64,000 nucleotides of DNA from Amaranthus tricolor (GCF_026212465.1 NC_080049.1:24128230-24192229); one strand, 5' to 3'. Positions 12,685 through 25,628 are shown, counted from the stretch's first letter. Made by a program: numbers and translations. The notes: generated by a model not told the origin, from the letters alone.

Positions 12685-15600
12685 TTGAGTAGCACTGGGA
12701 CCAGCATCAGTGCACAACAACTGGAGCAGTTGTTGAAACTTCTGCCTGGAGTAAGCAAAAACTTGGGGATGCCTTCTGAGACAGAAGATGATTTTGAAAA
12801 TGGATTTGCAAATATGGTAACATGTTGTCATGCCACAAGCATTAAAAATGAATGGATTATAGACTCAGGTGCTTCTGATCATATAACAGGAGACCTGAGT
12901 GTACTTGAGCATCCAAAGAAGATCAAATGTGGGAATAAGATCAATCTTCCAAATGGATTGACCTTTGAAATTTCTCACTATGGTGATGTCACATTGAAAA
13001 ATAGTCTAAAACTGAAAAATATGTTACATGTTGGTGATTTTAATTTTTAAGCATAACCAGCTTTCTGTCACCAAGCTTGTGGAAGATAATACGTGCAAGG
13101 TGAGTTTCTTTAATGGGTTTTGCATCATCACTAGCACTGTGAATGATGAAGTAAAGGGAGTTGGGAAGAGCAAAATTGGTCTGTACTATCTCCAAAATGA
13201 GCTCATGGAAGAAACACTGAGTGAACTGAAGAGGATGTTGTGTGTAGTAAAACAAACACATCAAAGAAAAATGGTGATGAATGTACTTTTGAATCCCTGT
13301 AGCATTACTAATATACATCAGCTTGGGAAGGCTGAATTGTGGCACTACAGGCTGGGACATGCTCCAACACATACTCTGATAAACAGTAGTGCATCTCAAA
13401 GAATGACACGAAAGAAAGTAGAGTGTGTGTTGTGTGTCCAATGGCCAAATTTACAAAACTCCCTTATCACCTGAGTACCTCTCATGCTACTGAAAGTTTT
13501 CCACTTGATACATGTGGATATCTGGGGACCATATAGAGTTGAAACAAGAGGAAAGCACAGGTACTTTCTAACTATTGTAGATGACTGCTCTAGAAATAAT
13601 TGGGTTCACCTGCTCAAAGAAAAGTCATATGCATTCAAGGCCATTGAGGAATTTGTTTTAATGGTCAAAAACCAATTTAACAACAGTGAAAATTGTCAGG
13701 TCAGACAATGGGACGGAATTTAAGGACCAACGGTGTAAAGCACTTTTTTGGTACACTTGGAATCATACATCAAACAAGCTATGTGGGGAGACCACAGCAG
13801 AATGGAAGAGTGGAAAGGAAGCACCATAATATTTTGGAGATGGGAAGAGCATTGAGGTTTCAGGCTGGTCTTCCTTTACATATTTGGGGAGATTGTATAC
13901 TTACTGCTGCTTATATCACAAACAGACTACCCACTCTAATCCTGCACAACAAAACCTCTTATGAAATACTGCACAAAACCAAACCTGATTATTCATTAAT
14001 GAAAGTATTTGGGTGTCTTGCATTTGCGTACAATCCATCTCTCACAAAAAAAAAATTTCAAGCCAGGGGAGTGCCATGTGTTATGATGGGATATGCTGCA
14101 AATAAAAAGGGCTATAAGCATCTTAATCTTAAGGCAAAAGCAATGTTTGTGTCTAGAGATGATGTCAAATTCCAAGAATCCATTTATCTTTATCACCTAA
14201 AATCCTCCTCCATTCCTAGTACCTTCCTATCTCTTCACAAAATACTACAAACACATTCATTCAATCTCATCAACCTGATGATTCTTATATTTTTGACACA
14301 CATAATCGAGAGCCTACACCTATCCAACATGTGCCTTCCCCACCTCAATCTCCCTTACCAGCTGCTCCACCAATTCTTCCTCACTCTCTTTGCCGGTCAT
14401 CAAGGACCCATCAACCTCCTGTTTAGATGAGTGATTACCACACTTCACCTCATCATGTGGCCAATATTATCTCTCACACCTATCACTCACCAACACTCCT
14501 ACTTTCTCACTTACTTAACTCATCAACCTGAACCTGTGCATTTCAAACAAGCCATACAATAGCCAAATTGGATCAAGGCCATAAATGAGGAACTAGCAGT
14601 CTTAGAACTCAATAACAGATGGGAATTGTCTACTCTTCCTGATGGTAAAAAAAACCCATAGCATGCAAATGGATCTACAAAACGAAATACAAGGCTAATG
14701 GTAGCAAGGAAAGAGATAAAGTTAGACTTGTTGTATTGGGTAATAAACAATAGTATGGGATTGATTATGCTGAGACATTTGCACCTGTAGCCAAACTAAC
14801 TACAGTGAGGTCTCTCCTTGCTATTGTTGCTCTGGAAGGATGGCATGCATATCAAATGGACGTTAAGAATGCGTTCTTGCATGGTGATCTCAATGAGACT
14901 GTCTATATGAAGCCTCCACCAGGATATCTTGGTCCTAACACTCCCCTTACTGTGAATCAAGGGGAGTTTGCTTCTTTCCATCATACATCTCCACATATGG
15001 TATGTAAACTCAACAAAACCTTGTACGGTCTTAAACAAGCCCCTCGCCAATGGTTCACTAAACTAAGCTCTTCTCTAAAAGCTCAGGGTTCTAATCAGTC
15101 TAAGATTGATTACTCTTTGTTCACAAAGCAAGCTGGCCAAAGTTTCATTGTTGCTTTGGTCTATGTTGATGACCTAATTCTTGTTGGTAATAATATCAAT
15201 TTGATACAAGACACAAAGCATGGTTGTCTAGCTTATTCCACATGAAAGACCTGGGATCTCTTTTCTATTTCTTAGGCATTGAGGTTGAAAGCTCTTCTCA
15301 AGGTCTCTTTTTGTCTCAAAAGAAATTTGTTACTGATCTTTTAAAATAGTTCCACATGACCAGATGTAAACCCTTGAGTCTTCCCATGGCATCCCATCTC
15401 AAACTCACCTCCACAACTAGTGATCCCTTGCCTCATTCTAAAATATTTCAAAGATTGGTTGGCAAATTAATATGCCTCACCATCACTAAACCAATTACCT
15501 CATACACCATTTGTACTCTCAGCCAATTCATGAATCAACCTACTACATCCCATCTCCAAGCAGCTTTTCGTGTGCTCAAATACCTTTCCTAGTGCCCTGG

Positions 15601-16042
15601 TTAAGGCATACTCCTTGCTACAAAGTCTACTGCTCACCTCACTGTATACTGTGACAGTGACTGGACTGGTTGTCCATCCACACGACGCCCCACCAATGGT
15701 TTTTGCATCCTTCTTGGTGACTCTCCCATATCATGGAAGTCTAAACTCCAATTGGTGGTAGCTCGATCCTCAACTGAAGCGGAATATAGAGCCATGGCTC
15801 TCACAGCATGTGAAGTCCTTTGGGTTACTCAACTACTCAAGGAATTGGGGCTTAAAAATCTACCTTCCACTGCTCTAAATGTGACAATCATGCAGCTCTG
15901 TCCATCGCAGCCAACCTTGTCCTTTATGAGAGAACAAAACACATTGAAGTGGACTGCCACTTCATCAGAGAAAGGTTGCGTCAAGTGGCATCACTCCTTC
16001 ACAAATATCCTCCTCCAGCCAACTTGCAGATGTCTTCACTAA
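12685..16042 (+). pseudogene. copia pol remnant (PR, INT, RT, RNase H)
   Basis: In order: protease DSGASDH near 12860; GAG-pre-integrase and the HHCC region (LWHYRLGHAP) near 13340; integrase core (VDIWGPY, then PQQNGRVERKHHN) 13484-13850; RT with [14 protein letters not shown] near 14850 and the YVDD box near 15160; RNase H with [10 protein letters not shown] near 15770. The frame shifts at about 13050, 13480, 13715, 14430-14560, 15240, 15590 and 15750, so no polyprotein can be made. Confidence 0.88.
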
Positions 16043-16125
16043 GGTTCTTCCTATTAATCAGTAGGCTCTTTTGTTGTCCAAGATGGGAGTTCGCAGTGAA
16101 GCTCCTCTCTCATCTTGAGGGGGAG

Positions 16126-16349
16126 TAATGTAGATAGCAATACATATTTTGTAATCTCAAGGGTCTTTTAAGTTTTTTCCTTCTTTTTGGTATGCTTAGT
16201 TTGTTTTGCCAACTGTATAGGTTGTATGCTTTATCCCTTGTATATATAAGCCTTGAGGGCTCTCTGAAATGATAAGCACAAAATTAGAGGTATGTTCTTT
16301 TTTCTGATCCACGCACCTGTGCAAATAACAGAAGAATATTTTGTCATCA
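16126..16349 (+). repeat. 3' LTR of decayed copia
   Basis: It matches the 5' LTR, is preceded by polypurine tract TTGAGGGGGAG and ends TTTTGTCATCA. Downstream AACAT is the target duplication. Confidence 0.88.
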
Positions 16350-17123
16350 AACATCAATTAGGTCCCCTAACCTATTTTTTGTACTGGATCTGGATTCATC
16401 CATTGTTTTTCGTAGTCATGTGACTCATGTCATTAACTGAAATCAAATAGATCCCAAATTAGTGGGGATTTAACGAGATAGATTGCGAAGGTTAACGAAT
16501 CGCATTAGAGCTTCCATAGATTTTGAGTGTTTTTGGTGAGGAGAATAAACAAAAGTAACTGATGAAGCGTATGAGCACGAGTATTCGATCAAATGGAGTC
16601 AGATTCGGTCATATTCGATTTGGTCAATTTCTAATTATGTCATTTTTTAAGTCATAGTCTTTGGTAAATTTTTATTTAGAAAAATGTTCTTAAGTGTATT
16701 CAAGTATTCAACGATATACTTCATGAATCTTAATGTTTTGATTTTTGATGTCTCAAAGTAATGAATATATTAACTAATTATTAATATTAGATTTAATCTC
16801 AAATTATGAAGAATCTATAAAATCACGAGTTAATGATTTTTACAAAAATGAATGAAGTTTTTAACATGCTCATTAGAAATTGTCAATAGGATTATATTAG
16901 AAATTAAGTTGTTTGATTAGAACTAAATTATATTTTTTGGACATTCCTAACTTAAACAAAATTAGTTGTAGTTTTATATAACCACATAAAGTTGCTTACT
17001 AGCATAAATTCTTAGATTTTAACAAATTTTCTAATCATCATACAATATTACAATATTATAAAAGAATTGAAAAGTACCACATGGCAATTTTATAGAGTAT
17101 TGCATTAATTATGATTTTAAGTA

Positions 17124-17422
17124 GGAAAAATTACCGTGAACAATCCAACTTTTTGTTAATTTTCTTATAATAATACCAACTATTGATTAACCGTGAATAA
17201 TACCAACTTAGAGGGGTATTTTCCTAAAATAATATCAACTTTAGTTTATTAACTAATATACCAATTTTTTTGTGTTATAATCACCTATAGTTTGATTTTT
17301 AATATGTTAGACATTTTTTAGGAAAAACACCCCTTTAAGTTGGTATTATTCATGGTTAATCAATAGTTGGTATTATTATAGGAAAATTAACAAAAAGTTG
17401 TATTATTTACGATAATTTTTCT
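17124..17422. mobile_element. Mutator-like MITE (9-bp TSD), copy 2
   Basis: The inverted arms are nearly perfect over about 70 bp (GGAAAAATTACCGTGAACAA at the left; the right arm is its diverged reverse complement). A perfect 9-bp duplication TTTTAAGTA flanks it (17115-17123 and 17423-17431). It belongs to the same family as 8992-9459. Confidence 0.85.
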
Positions 17423-17493
17423 TTTTAAGTATTAAAGGTAACTTTTCAAAAAGATTTTTATCAGATCAAATCATACTATCATACAATACTATA

Positions 17494-17808
17494 ACGGCCC
17501 GTTTGGTTAGTGGTACTAAATAGTGGTAATAGTATTAATTTATAGTGTAAAATTTCATCAAAAGTTACATGTCATTCCCATGGTAATGAAATTTTAATCA
17601 CAAAAAAGTTTTTTGGTTTACAAATTTTCATTACCACCTAATACCACATCTTTCAATGGTAATGCATTGGAATTAATTTTATGAAGAAAATAAGATGATT
17701 GAAGTTGGACAAGTATGGCCATCAAGTTAGCCAAGAGATTTTTCAACCAAAATTACACTAATTTCATTCAAATTACTATCATTTAATACCATCTACCAAA
17801 GGGGCCGT
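17494..17808. mobile_element. hAT-like MITE (ACGGCCCGTTTGGT termini)
   Basis: Left end ACGGCCCGTTTGGTTAG and right end ACCAAAGGGGCCGT are inverted repeats. The interior is about 315 bp with no coding content. The target duplication is not clear. Confidence 0.7.
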
Positions 17809-18837
17809 AAAAGGACTAAAAAATTCCACATGACAATTTTATAGAGTATTGTATTAGTTATGATTTTAAGTATTAAAGGTAAATTTTCAAAAGGATTTTT
17901 CTTAGATCAAATCATATAATCATACATCATATCATAAAATATGATACAATCATGCAATACTATAAAAGAATAGGAAAATTGCAAATGACGATTTTATTGA
18001 GCTTTACCAAATGAAATCATTTTTACAGGTTAAAATGTGATTGTGGAACATTTAAATCATATTCACTATAATATGCAATTACATCAAATTTTTATTTAAA
18101 GGTATTTTTATACTAATAAATTTCTGCAATACACTAGTTTGTATACTAGTATGTTATAAATAAAATGCATTTTAATTTATTCATCAAATTAACAAGTTGG
18201 ATGAAATGAAAGAAAATCAGAATGAAAAAACTCATAGAAGACCACTTTAAATAATGTGTTGATTTATATACTTAATCCTAATTTTTTGAGATTAACACTA
18301 TATTTGAATAAAAATATAAAAATGAGAGAAAAAAAAAAAAAAAAAAGAGACGAAAGAAATAATAAGAAAAACTTCATTTATTTTCACTTATGGAAAGATT
18401 GTAACCAACAAAATTATGACAACAAATCCATTCAAATCCTTTCATTTCAAATCTTGCCCATCTTAAATCTTTTACCAAACAAAGGAAGTTGGATCACTCC
18501 CTTTCCTTTCTTTTCAATTCCTCAATCCATACAGTTTAAAGGTTTGACATTAACGTTGTACCAAATTAATAAGTTAGATCCCTTGTTCTAAAAAACAATG
18601 ACAAAATACAATCTTTTATGTACATCCATAATCCATAGGAGTATCTATACAAGCATGAAAATAAGATGTACAACTTAATAACTCACCCAACTAATACCAA
18701 CTTTCCAGGCAGTTGATCAAATACCATCTAAAAATGAGTCTACAATAATGCAGATTATATATTTGGTCACACAAAAATAAGTTAGTTTTGCTACCCATAT
18801 AAAAGACGGGCAGGCAACAGCAATTACAACAAAAGAG

Positions 18838-21800
18838 TTAAGCTGTCATGAGACCATGCACTTGTGACTGCCAATGCTCCTTCACCAGCCGAAGTCTCTC
18901 TTCTCTCTCTGATTCACGCCGCTTCTCCCAATACTCAGGGCACCTGCAACTTGTTCATCATGTTAATGTTCATACCAATTATTCTCATTACAAGCTTTCT
19001 AAGCAGATAATTTAGTTCTGCTGGCCAATATCCACAATTTTTTTCAAAATCAAAAATACTATATTTAGATAGCAACTTTAGTGAGAAAAGAAAGGAAATG
19101 AAGGAAAAGGGGAAAAAATAACAGGAAAGTAACTCTTCTTTGTTAAGGAGAAGAGGAGGATAAGGAATGAAGATGAAAGTTTCCTTTCAAATCTTTCCAA
19201 TTTTGGAAAGATTGATTCCTTAACAAAAATCATCTATTGAATCCCCTTCAAATTCAGCCCCTCCAAATCCCTTTCCTTTCATTTTGTTATCCAAACAAGC
19301 GATCCTTCATCCCTTCAAATTCCTCCTCTTTCATTTTGTTATCCAAACAAGTGAATCCTTCATCCCTCCAAATCCCTCCCCTTCCTCTTTCATTATTTCT
19401 TTCCATCCAAACACGGTAAATCAATTAGTTTGCATTTTTACTGACTTCCAGAATTTCACCACTGTTCTTTGATTCGAGAATCCAATGAACTATGATCAGT
19501 TTGGACATACCTCTTGCTTAGCAGAAAGTTAAGTTCTTCCAATCGGATAGCATCACCATACACCCTAGACTGAATGAACATGGAAAACACAAAGATATTA
19601 GTTGTCATGAATACATTACTGTTTTATTTTTAGCCATAAATGGCTTGTTTGCTTAAAACCGGGGTAAAACTACATAACGGGCAGGGCCGCCTAGTCCAAA
19701 CGTGTGGCTCATTGTATTTTTACTTGGTCTCCTTACCAATTTATAATGTATAAAAGTTGATTAAGTATCACACAAGATCATGTAAAAATTTATGATGAAA
19801 GCATTAGAAATGAAACTTCAAGTCTATGGTTTCGGTCTTCATGCATGCTAGAAATTAAAATATTAATTAAACAGATTAATTCTTATTAGAATCTTCACAG
19901 CCTCCCAAATTTGAAGTTTCAAATCATAGAATTTTTGCATCTAAAAACAAAAATTTCAAATCGACTAGTTTTGCTAGTGTATTAATAATTAGATTATAAT
20001 TATTTTGATAGTGTACTGTCCATTTACCCCCGATTTAAATTCGTAGCTTCACCCCTGCTTAAGATTACAGGGAAACCATCTTGCCAAGTGCCAACCTCTA
20101 AATGAACCATTTTGCAATTCCTAATTAACAGAAACTGATCAGCAATAACAATAAATTCCTCAGTTTAGAACACAGAGTATTACTCCTCCATCCCTTTAAT
20201 TTCTCCCGTTTCAGAAAGAGAAAAAAAAATCGCACTAATTTGAAAATATACATTTTGAATGACGAATTCTAGAACTCTTCAGCCTAGAATCTTAATCATG
20301 TTCATAGTATTTCTTGAACTTGTGATGTTATACCTAGTCACCTAAATCCAAACAGAGCACAAATGAAACCTGCTCTTCGAAAAACCTTTTTGACATACAA
20401 AAAAGATACCTCTCGACATAAAGGACATCTCTTCCTTGGAGCAGCTGTTTTCAATCCGTCAACAATTGTCACTGAAGCAGTAGAGCAAGCACACATATAG
20501 CATAAAATATGACCACACCTAAGAGCAACTGCATCAAAAACTATATCCTGTCAACAAAAAAGGGTCAGTGAAATGAAGATTACTACCATGTTGAAAAATG
20601 ATGAAATCAACATATAGAACTACATATGACTAAATACAAGAGATTATACACTCTGAGAACCGTAAAACTCGCGTGTTGTTTGATTGAAAAATTCAACAGA
20701 AATACAAACTCATAACTACTCCACTTCACTAAAAAAAATCCAAGACTCCCTGAAGTGTAAGTGTGTAACCTATAAGACACCATGAAACAAAGTTGAGCAC
20801 ATTGCATGAATTTATATGATTTCACCATCTAGCCAGAAGACCATTTAAGTATTGACAAACTCTATTATCTTAGATGCAAGACATAACCTCCAGGAAAGAA
20901 TTATTTCTCACATATAACGACTATAGTCTAGAAAATTGCACGTACTCCATATTCAACATCATTATCTCATGTTTAGAAATGTAACTAAGTTCAATAGTGC
21001 TTCTAACCCCAACCGAATAGATTAGAATTGTGATCATGATAGTATCATATCAACAAATGAAGTACTCATTAAGTTGGGAGCTCATATAGTAGAATAAAAC
21101 TAAGTTTTTGCTCTTTGCAGTTTAAAAAGATCTAAGCTTTCAAGAGAATCAAGTTCAGAATTAAAATTCAAAATTTCAGATAAAACAATATAAATCCAGG
21201 ATGCACGTGATAACGAAGGGACACTATGACATACCAAGCAAATAGGACATATTAAATTGACGTCAACTTTGAAGGAATCAAAAAGCCCACAGCTTATAGA
21301 ATGATTCTCGCCATTAAACATTAGAGCCAATCCTCCAAAAAGAGCTGCATCTCCATTGGATGCTTTACTTTTCCCTCTCAAGTTGATCTGAAAAGACATG
21401 AGCTCATAGAACCAAGGAGATTGAAGGATCTCAATGTGCTTAACTTGGGCTCCTGATTTGAAAGCTCGTCCTTTCTCACATTTATGAACCTTCTCAATAA
21501 ACAAATCACTTGTTTTAAAAAAAATTCATGCATGTAACATATCATTACTCCATGATCAAACTATCAAAAGTGATTAATGAGTAAGTACTATAAATATACC
21601 TTGTCATACTTTTTCAGAATTTTCCTAAAAGCAATTGCATTAACAATTGCATAAATGAGTAGGTCTTCACTCTCTTTAATCAAAAAATCATTGTGATCTT
21701 TTAACCCATTCCCTAAGCAGTCAAAGCAAGAGTATTTCCAAATGCGCCATGGGCATGAAAATGATGCATCAAGCAACTTTTGTGCCTCTTTACCAAAATC

Positions 21801-22183
21801 ATCAACAACAGCTGACATTTCGTCAAAGAGGGAAGGGAAGAAAATTTCATCACACACTGTCAAGAAAAAATAAAAGTTATTCAAATAAGATAATTCTTCA
21901 AGTTAGTATTGATTATTTAAAGCTAAATCATCAATATAAGCTGCTATACTCATACATTACTTTTAAGCAGCATCATTTTTCATAACTATTGGCTGATGTG
22001 TTTCTTTAGCATTCTATATCCCTTCCACTTACCTGCACAATCAACAGGGAAAACAGCATCGTTTTTGGACTGAATACGACTCTTACATTGGCTAATGTGT
22101 TTCTTTAGCCTTCTATATCCAATTACAGGAAGTGTCTTCCCCAGTTGCTTCATGTAATTTTCATAACTCTTGCAGAATTTCAT
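18838..22183 (-). CDS. BAH1-like: SPX-RING E3 ubiquitin ligase, BAH1/NLA-like
   Basis: Six coding exons, read on the minus strand: 22183-22033, 21856-21600, 21489-21235, 20547-20410, 19569-19511 and 18943-18838. They total 966 bp (321 aa), all with GT-AG introns and consistent phases. The N-terminal SPX domain begins [19 protein letters not shown], with the basic LKKHISQCK stretch typical of the inositol-pyrophosphate pocket. A C3HC4 RING uses C217, C220, C232, H234, C237, C240, C262 and C265, and spans the exon 3/4 junction. The C-terminus is the charged, YWEKRR-type tail usual in this family. Known members (Arabidopsis NLA/BAH1) ubiquitinate phosphate and nitrate transporters at the plasma membrane and affect immunity. 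I saw no miR827-type site upstream, so assignment to NLA rather than its BAH1-like paralogue stays open. 5' UTR sequence may extend to about 23850. Confidence 0.93.
19060..19415. mobile_element. purine/pyrimidine MITE in intron 5 of BAH1-like
   Basis: The left half is rich in GGAAAGGAA-like words and the right half in CCTTTCCTTTC and ATCCAAACA, resembling the element at 1842-2156. An internal direct repeat (TTTCATTTTGTTATCCAAAC) occurs twice, near 19277 and 19331. Ends are approximate. Confidence 0.5.
19679..20060. mobile_element. hAT-like degenerate element in intron 4 of BAH1-like
   Basis: It begins near GGGCAGGGCCGCCTAGTCC and ends near TTCGTAGCTTCACCCCTGC. These ends are of the CAGGGG...CCCCTG type seen in hAT-derived repeats. 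No coding capacity was seen. Confidence 0.4.
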
Positions 22184-25100
22184 GCTTCCTAGTAACCAGT
22201 AAACAAAGCAAACAATTCGTCAAGTGATGAGAGGATATAGGTGCAACTTCTACTAAATGGATACATATAGATTATTGCGATTTATATAGCGTACCAAACA
22301 TTATTGCTACCCCCTACATGCATTTTAGTATCTCCCCTAAAACTTGGAAGTAACAAAGTTATCAAGAAACCAACTCAACTAAAAGCTTAAGCTTATGGCA
22401 TAGTTACATGAAACGTGGAACGTAGCCACGTTCCGCGATCCAGGAACATCCGTCCCCAATCACCACGAAACATAGCCCAAATCGCTCAAGGTGACGTTCC
22501 GGTGTAGAAGAGGTTTTTTTAAAGGTATTCTAGACTTTATTTACAAATTAAAGAAAAAAAAGGGAGGAAAAAAGAGATGAAACCTAAAAATCTAAAAAAA
22601 AGTCCACTAAAATTTCTTAAAGCATTATAATCATTTATACATATGTATCTCGTACCCAATCGTTTTCGAGTCAATCTAGGTTGTATTCTGTGATTCCATT
22701 TCCATTTTCCATTCTAAACCGAATGTCGTTCCAGGTAACAATGGCTTATGGTTGAGGCCCCATGATATATTATATACTCTAGCATGCTCCCCTCACACAA
22801 GAGCCCTTTGAGCTAGAAGTGTGGATGCAGCACACAAGAGCCCTTTGGACTAGAAGTGTGGATGCAGCACAGACCTTCCTCATGCATGGCACTAAATATT
22901 CCTCTTTAAATGAGGGGTGGTTGAGAATTCGAACCTGTGACATATTATCACGCTGGAATCTGATACCAAACGTTAAGGAACCAACTCAACCAAAAGCTTA
23001 AATTTATGATTGAGGCCCTTTGTTATATACTCTACCAAAAGTTGAATATTACTCCTACGTTCACAAATATTTAAACTTTTGCACTATTCATACACTAACA
23101 TTAACCTTGGTTATTTCAGTTATATAAAAAGACAATTAATACTCAATGAATATATGGGATTGATGGACTAATAAACGTACAAAAATAACCAAATAATCAA
23201 CTGATAATATTGCTATCATGCTATGTTATTTGACTCGCCAAATTATTCAATTAGTGTAAAACAAATTGGAGGATTCCCTTCTTTCAACAAAAAAGTATCC
23301 GCATTTGACCTTTATAAATCCTCCATTTACCAAATATAGCCAATGTAGAACAGAGATTATTATCTATTGCAATTCCCCCAACTAATTTGTTACTTCAAAT
23401 TACACTATCAAATCAGGCAATTAATCTAGGGTCGGAAAGTAATTAAATTTTTTCAATACTTAGAAATGCTTAAGAAACGTGTAAAGAAACTTTCTATACG
23501 TTTCTCCATAACCAAAAACGTTTCGCCATAATAAAGGGACTAATATAGATTCAAGTTGGAAGGCAAGTATCCAATTTCCAGAAAAGTATTAAGTTCAATT
23601 CTGCATGTAATAAAAAAGAAACAAAAAATAAACTCTAAATTTTTCCCTCCCATCAGTCTCGATTGAAGAATTCCGTGCTTTTTGCTACCTTAAAACAATT
23701 TTAATTTAAATAAAACTTTATAAAATGAAACAAATGGTAGGTATAGAGACTTAAAGGTAGAAACAAAAAGAACAACTTACAGATTTGAATAAGGAAAAGG
23801 AGAGGACGGCCATGGTGGTTTCACTTGGAAGAGAAAGCATTTATGGGATTTGGTGGATGCTTTTACTTTCCCTTTTTGCTGCTGCATCTTTTCCTCTACT
23901 TGCCTAAACTTGTTTTAAGAGTTGAGTTTTTTTATTAATTTAAACGCGAAAAATAATTAGATGCAGATTCTTTCCTCCCTCATAAGGGAGATAATTTTAT
24001 TTTAGATTTTTGGTTTCCATTTTTATACATAGGTTATTTGGCAAAATTGTTTATGGATACAAACGAATTTTAAACAACTTATTATTATAAATAAGTTAAT
24101 TTTAAACAACCTCTTTTTAGTATTAGCTGTTTAATGAACTTATAAAATTAGTTCATTAAATCAATTACTTTAATTTGCTATTAATTGTTAGCTATCAGAT
24201 ATTTGTTAAATACTCCTAAAATTTATTTCCTTAAATAAAAAACCTCATCAAATATACTTTTACAAAATGGTATATCCTTCAATTTACACTAAGTTTGAGT
24301 TATAGGATTAGAATTATGTTTGGACTAATCAAAGGTTGAACATTGATAAGGTCACGTCTAGAACTTCTTGAGTTTCAATTTACACTAAGTTTATACTAGC
24401 AAGTTGGTTTAGGTTCGTGTTTGTGTTGTGCCCAATCTAAGTTGGGTCAATTTTTTGTGTCAATTTAAAGTCTGATCAATCAGAGGTGAGATTTATATTA
24501 GGTCTTGTTTGTAGAATGTTGGGTTGGTATCATGTGCGTTGTGTTAAAGGGATAAAAATTAATCAAATCCAGATGGAATCCACTTGAACTCCAATTCTAA
24601 ATTATTAGCTGAGAATGGATTTAATTTTTCCAGAATTTAGATAGAATTCACAAGTCTGAAAACTCTAGAATTCAAATCTAAATATATAGATCTCACAATA
24701 AAACAAGTTTATAATAGAAAATAACCTTTTAAACATGTCTATATAAAATTTTATGCATACACGTGTGTGTGATTTTAGTTTATGTCACATATAACTCTAC
24801 TCATGAAAAGGAAAAGGTTCTAGTACTAGCTATATTTTATGTATTCCAATTTTTTTTTTATTTTGAGGTAAGAATGGAATGTACAGGGAATCAAACCTTG
24901 AAGTCAAAAATTTGAACTTCAATACAAAGTAATGATCAAAATTCAAAAATCTATTAATTTTAAGAGAAAAATTAAGTCTTTTATACCAATTTTATATACA
25001 ATGTATTTTTTGTAAATAAATAGGCCGGTGAATTTGCTTTATAAACATTAATGCAATCTTTGATTCTCATATTTTATAATGTATCTTGATTCTCTAGATA

Positions 25101-25628
25101 AAAAAGAAATTCAGATTCTATCAATTCGTTTTCATAGTAATGTCATAGAATGAAGTCAAACAGATCTCATATTAGATTTTTTTCGACATCAATCGAGTTT
25201 AAAGTTGAGCTTAAATTAATAACTAATCAACTACACTTCAAATTTAATAATCAAAATCATTAGAATAAACAATAAATACGGTTTATTTTCAAATCACTTA
25301 TATAGAAGTAATTTTACGATTACCTTTACCTAAAAATTGCAATATTATCACTTTTGACTTATTTACTTGCCTTTTAAATTTTTGATTTTCATTCACTTGC
25401 TTTAAATTTTGTTTTTGTTTTTGTTTTTTATTTTATTTTGAGTGTGAAATTAAAAAAAAATGAATGATATTTTTTTGTGACAATTGGATTACAATTGGCC
25501 ACGCCTCAAAATCTCCCTCCATGCTCTAGCCTTACAAAAACCAGAAAAAAAACTGAATAACAAAGAAGCATTAATCTTCCTAGGATTTCAATTAATACTC
25601 TCTCTTTTTCGCAAACCCTAATTTATCA
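22184..25628. other. upstream region of BAH1-like, right half of segmental duplication
   Basis: No further gene was seen. About 23285-23850 and 24110-25250 match DNA beside the pseudogene (about 5380-6980 and 10540-11298 plus 16370-16470). A 37-bp tandem duplication is at 22794-22867. The stretch 23770-23850 probably holds the BAH1-like 5' UTR or promoter, because it is one of the best conserved patches between the two copies. Confidence 0.6.
22794..22867. repeat. 37-bp tandem duplication
   Basis: Two adjacent units begin CACACAAGAGCCCTTTG and end GTGTGGATGCAG, differing at two bases. Confidence 0.9.

Larger units (their letters stand above)
11299..16349 (+). mobile_element. decayed Ty1/copia LTR retrotransposon
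   Basis: The two LTRs (11299-11521 and 16126-16349) are flanked by a perfect 5-bp duplication AACAT (11294-11298 and 16350-16354). Internal order is gag, protease, integrase, RT, RNase H, as in copia. The PBS after the 5' LTR is decayed (TAATATTAGAGC). The polypurine tract TTGAGGGGGAG precedes the 3' LTR. The LTRs differ at roughly 20 positions by eye, so the insertion is old. The corresponding site in the sister duplication (about 25047) has no insertion, so the element arrived after the duplication. Many frameshifts and stops make it non-autonomous. Confidence 0.93.
17035..18000. repeat. tandem repeat, units disrupted by MITEs
   Basis: The phrase order ACAATACTATAAAAG, CCACATG(G/A)CAATTTTATAG, ATGATTTTAAGTA, AGATCAAATCATA occurs twice in full and a third time in part. 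Each of the two full units was opened by a different MITE. Confidence 0.65.
16350..18837. other. spacer between the two duplicated blocks
   Basis: No gene was seen. It contains an imperfect tandem repeat (about 180-bp unit once MITEs are removed) from about 17035 to 18000, with a Mutator-like MITE (17124-17422) and a hAT-like MITE (17494-17808) inserted in separate units. A pyrimidine-rich TE remnant lies around 18290-18560. Confidence 0.6.

Noticed and set aside
18256..18591. 111-codon frame as a gene
   Set aside because: Lys-rich and Pro/Phe-rich parts come from a poly-A run and pyrimidine-rich transposon remnant; there is no recognisable domain.
20190..20235. Separate Stowaway element in intron 4 of BAH1-like
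   Set aside because: Only a single TACTCCTCCATCCC-like end is visible, with no matching inverted end nearby.
22184..23900. miR827 target site in the BAH1-like leader
   Set aside because: I looked for a match complementary to miR827, as known in NLA leaders, and found none. Absence is noted rather than a site called.
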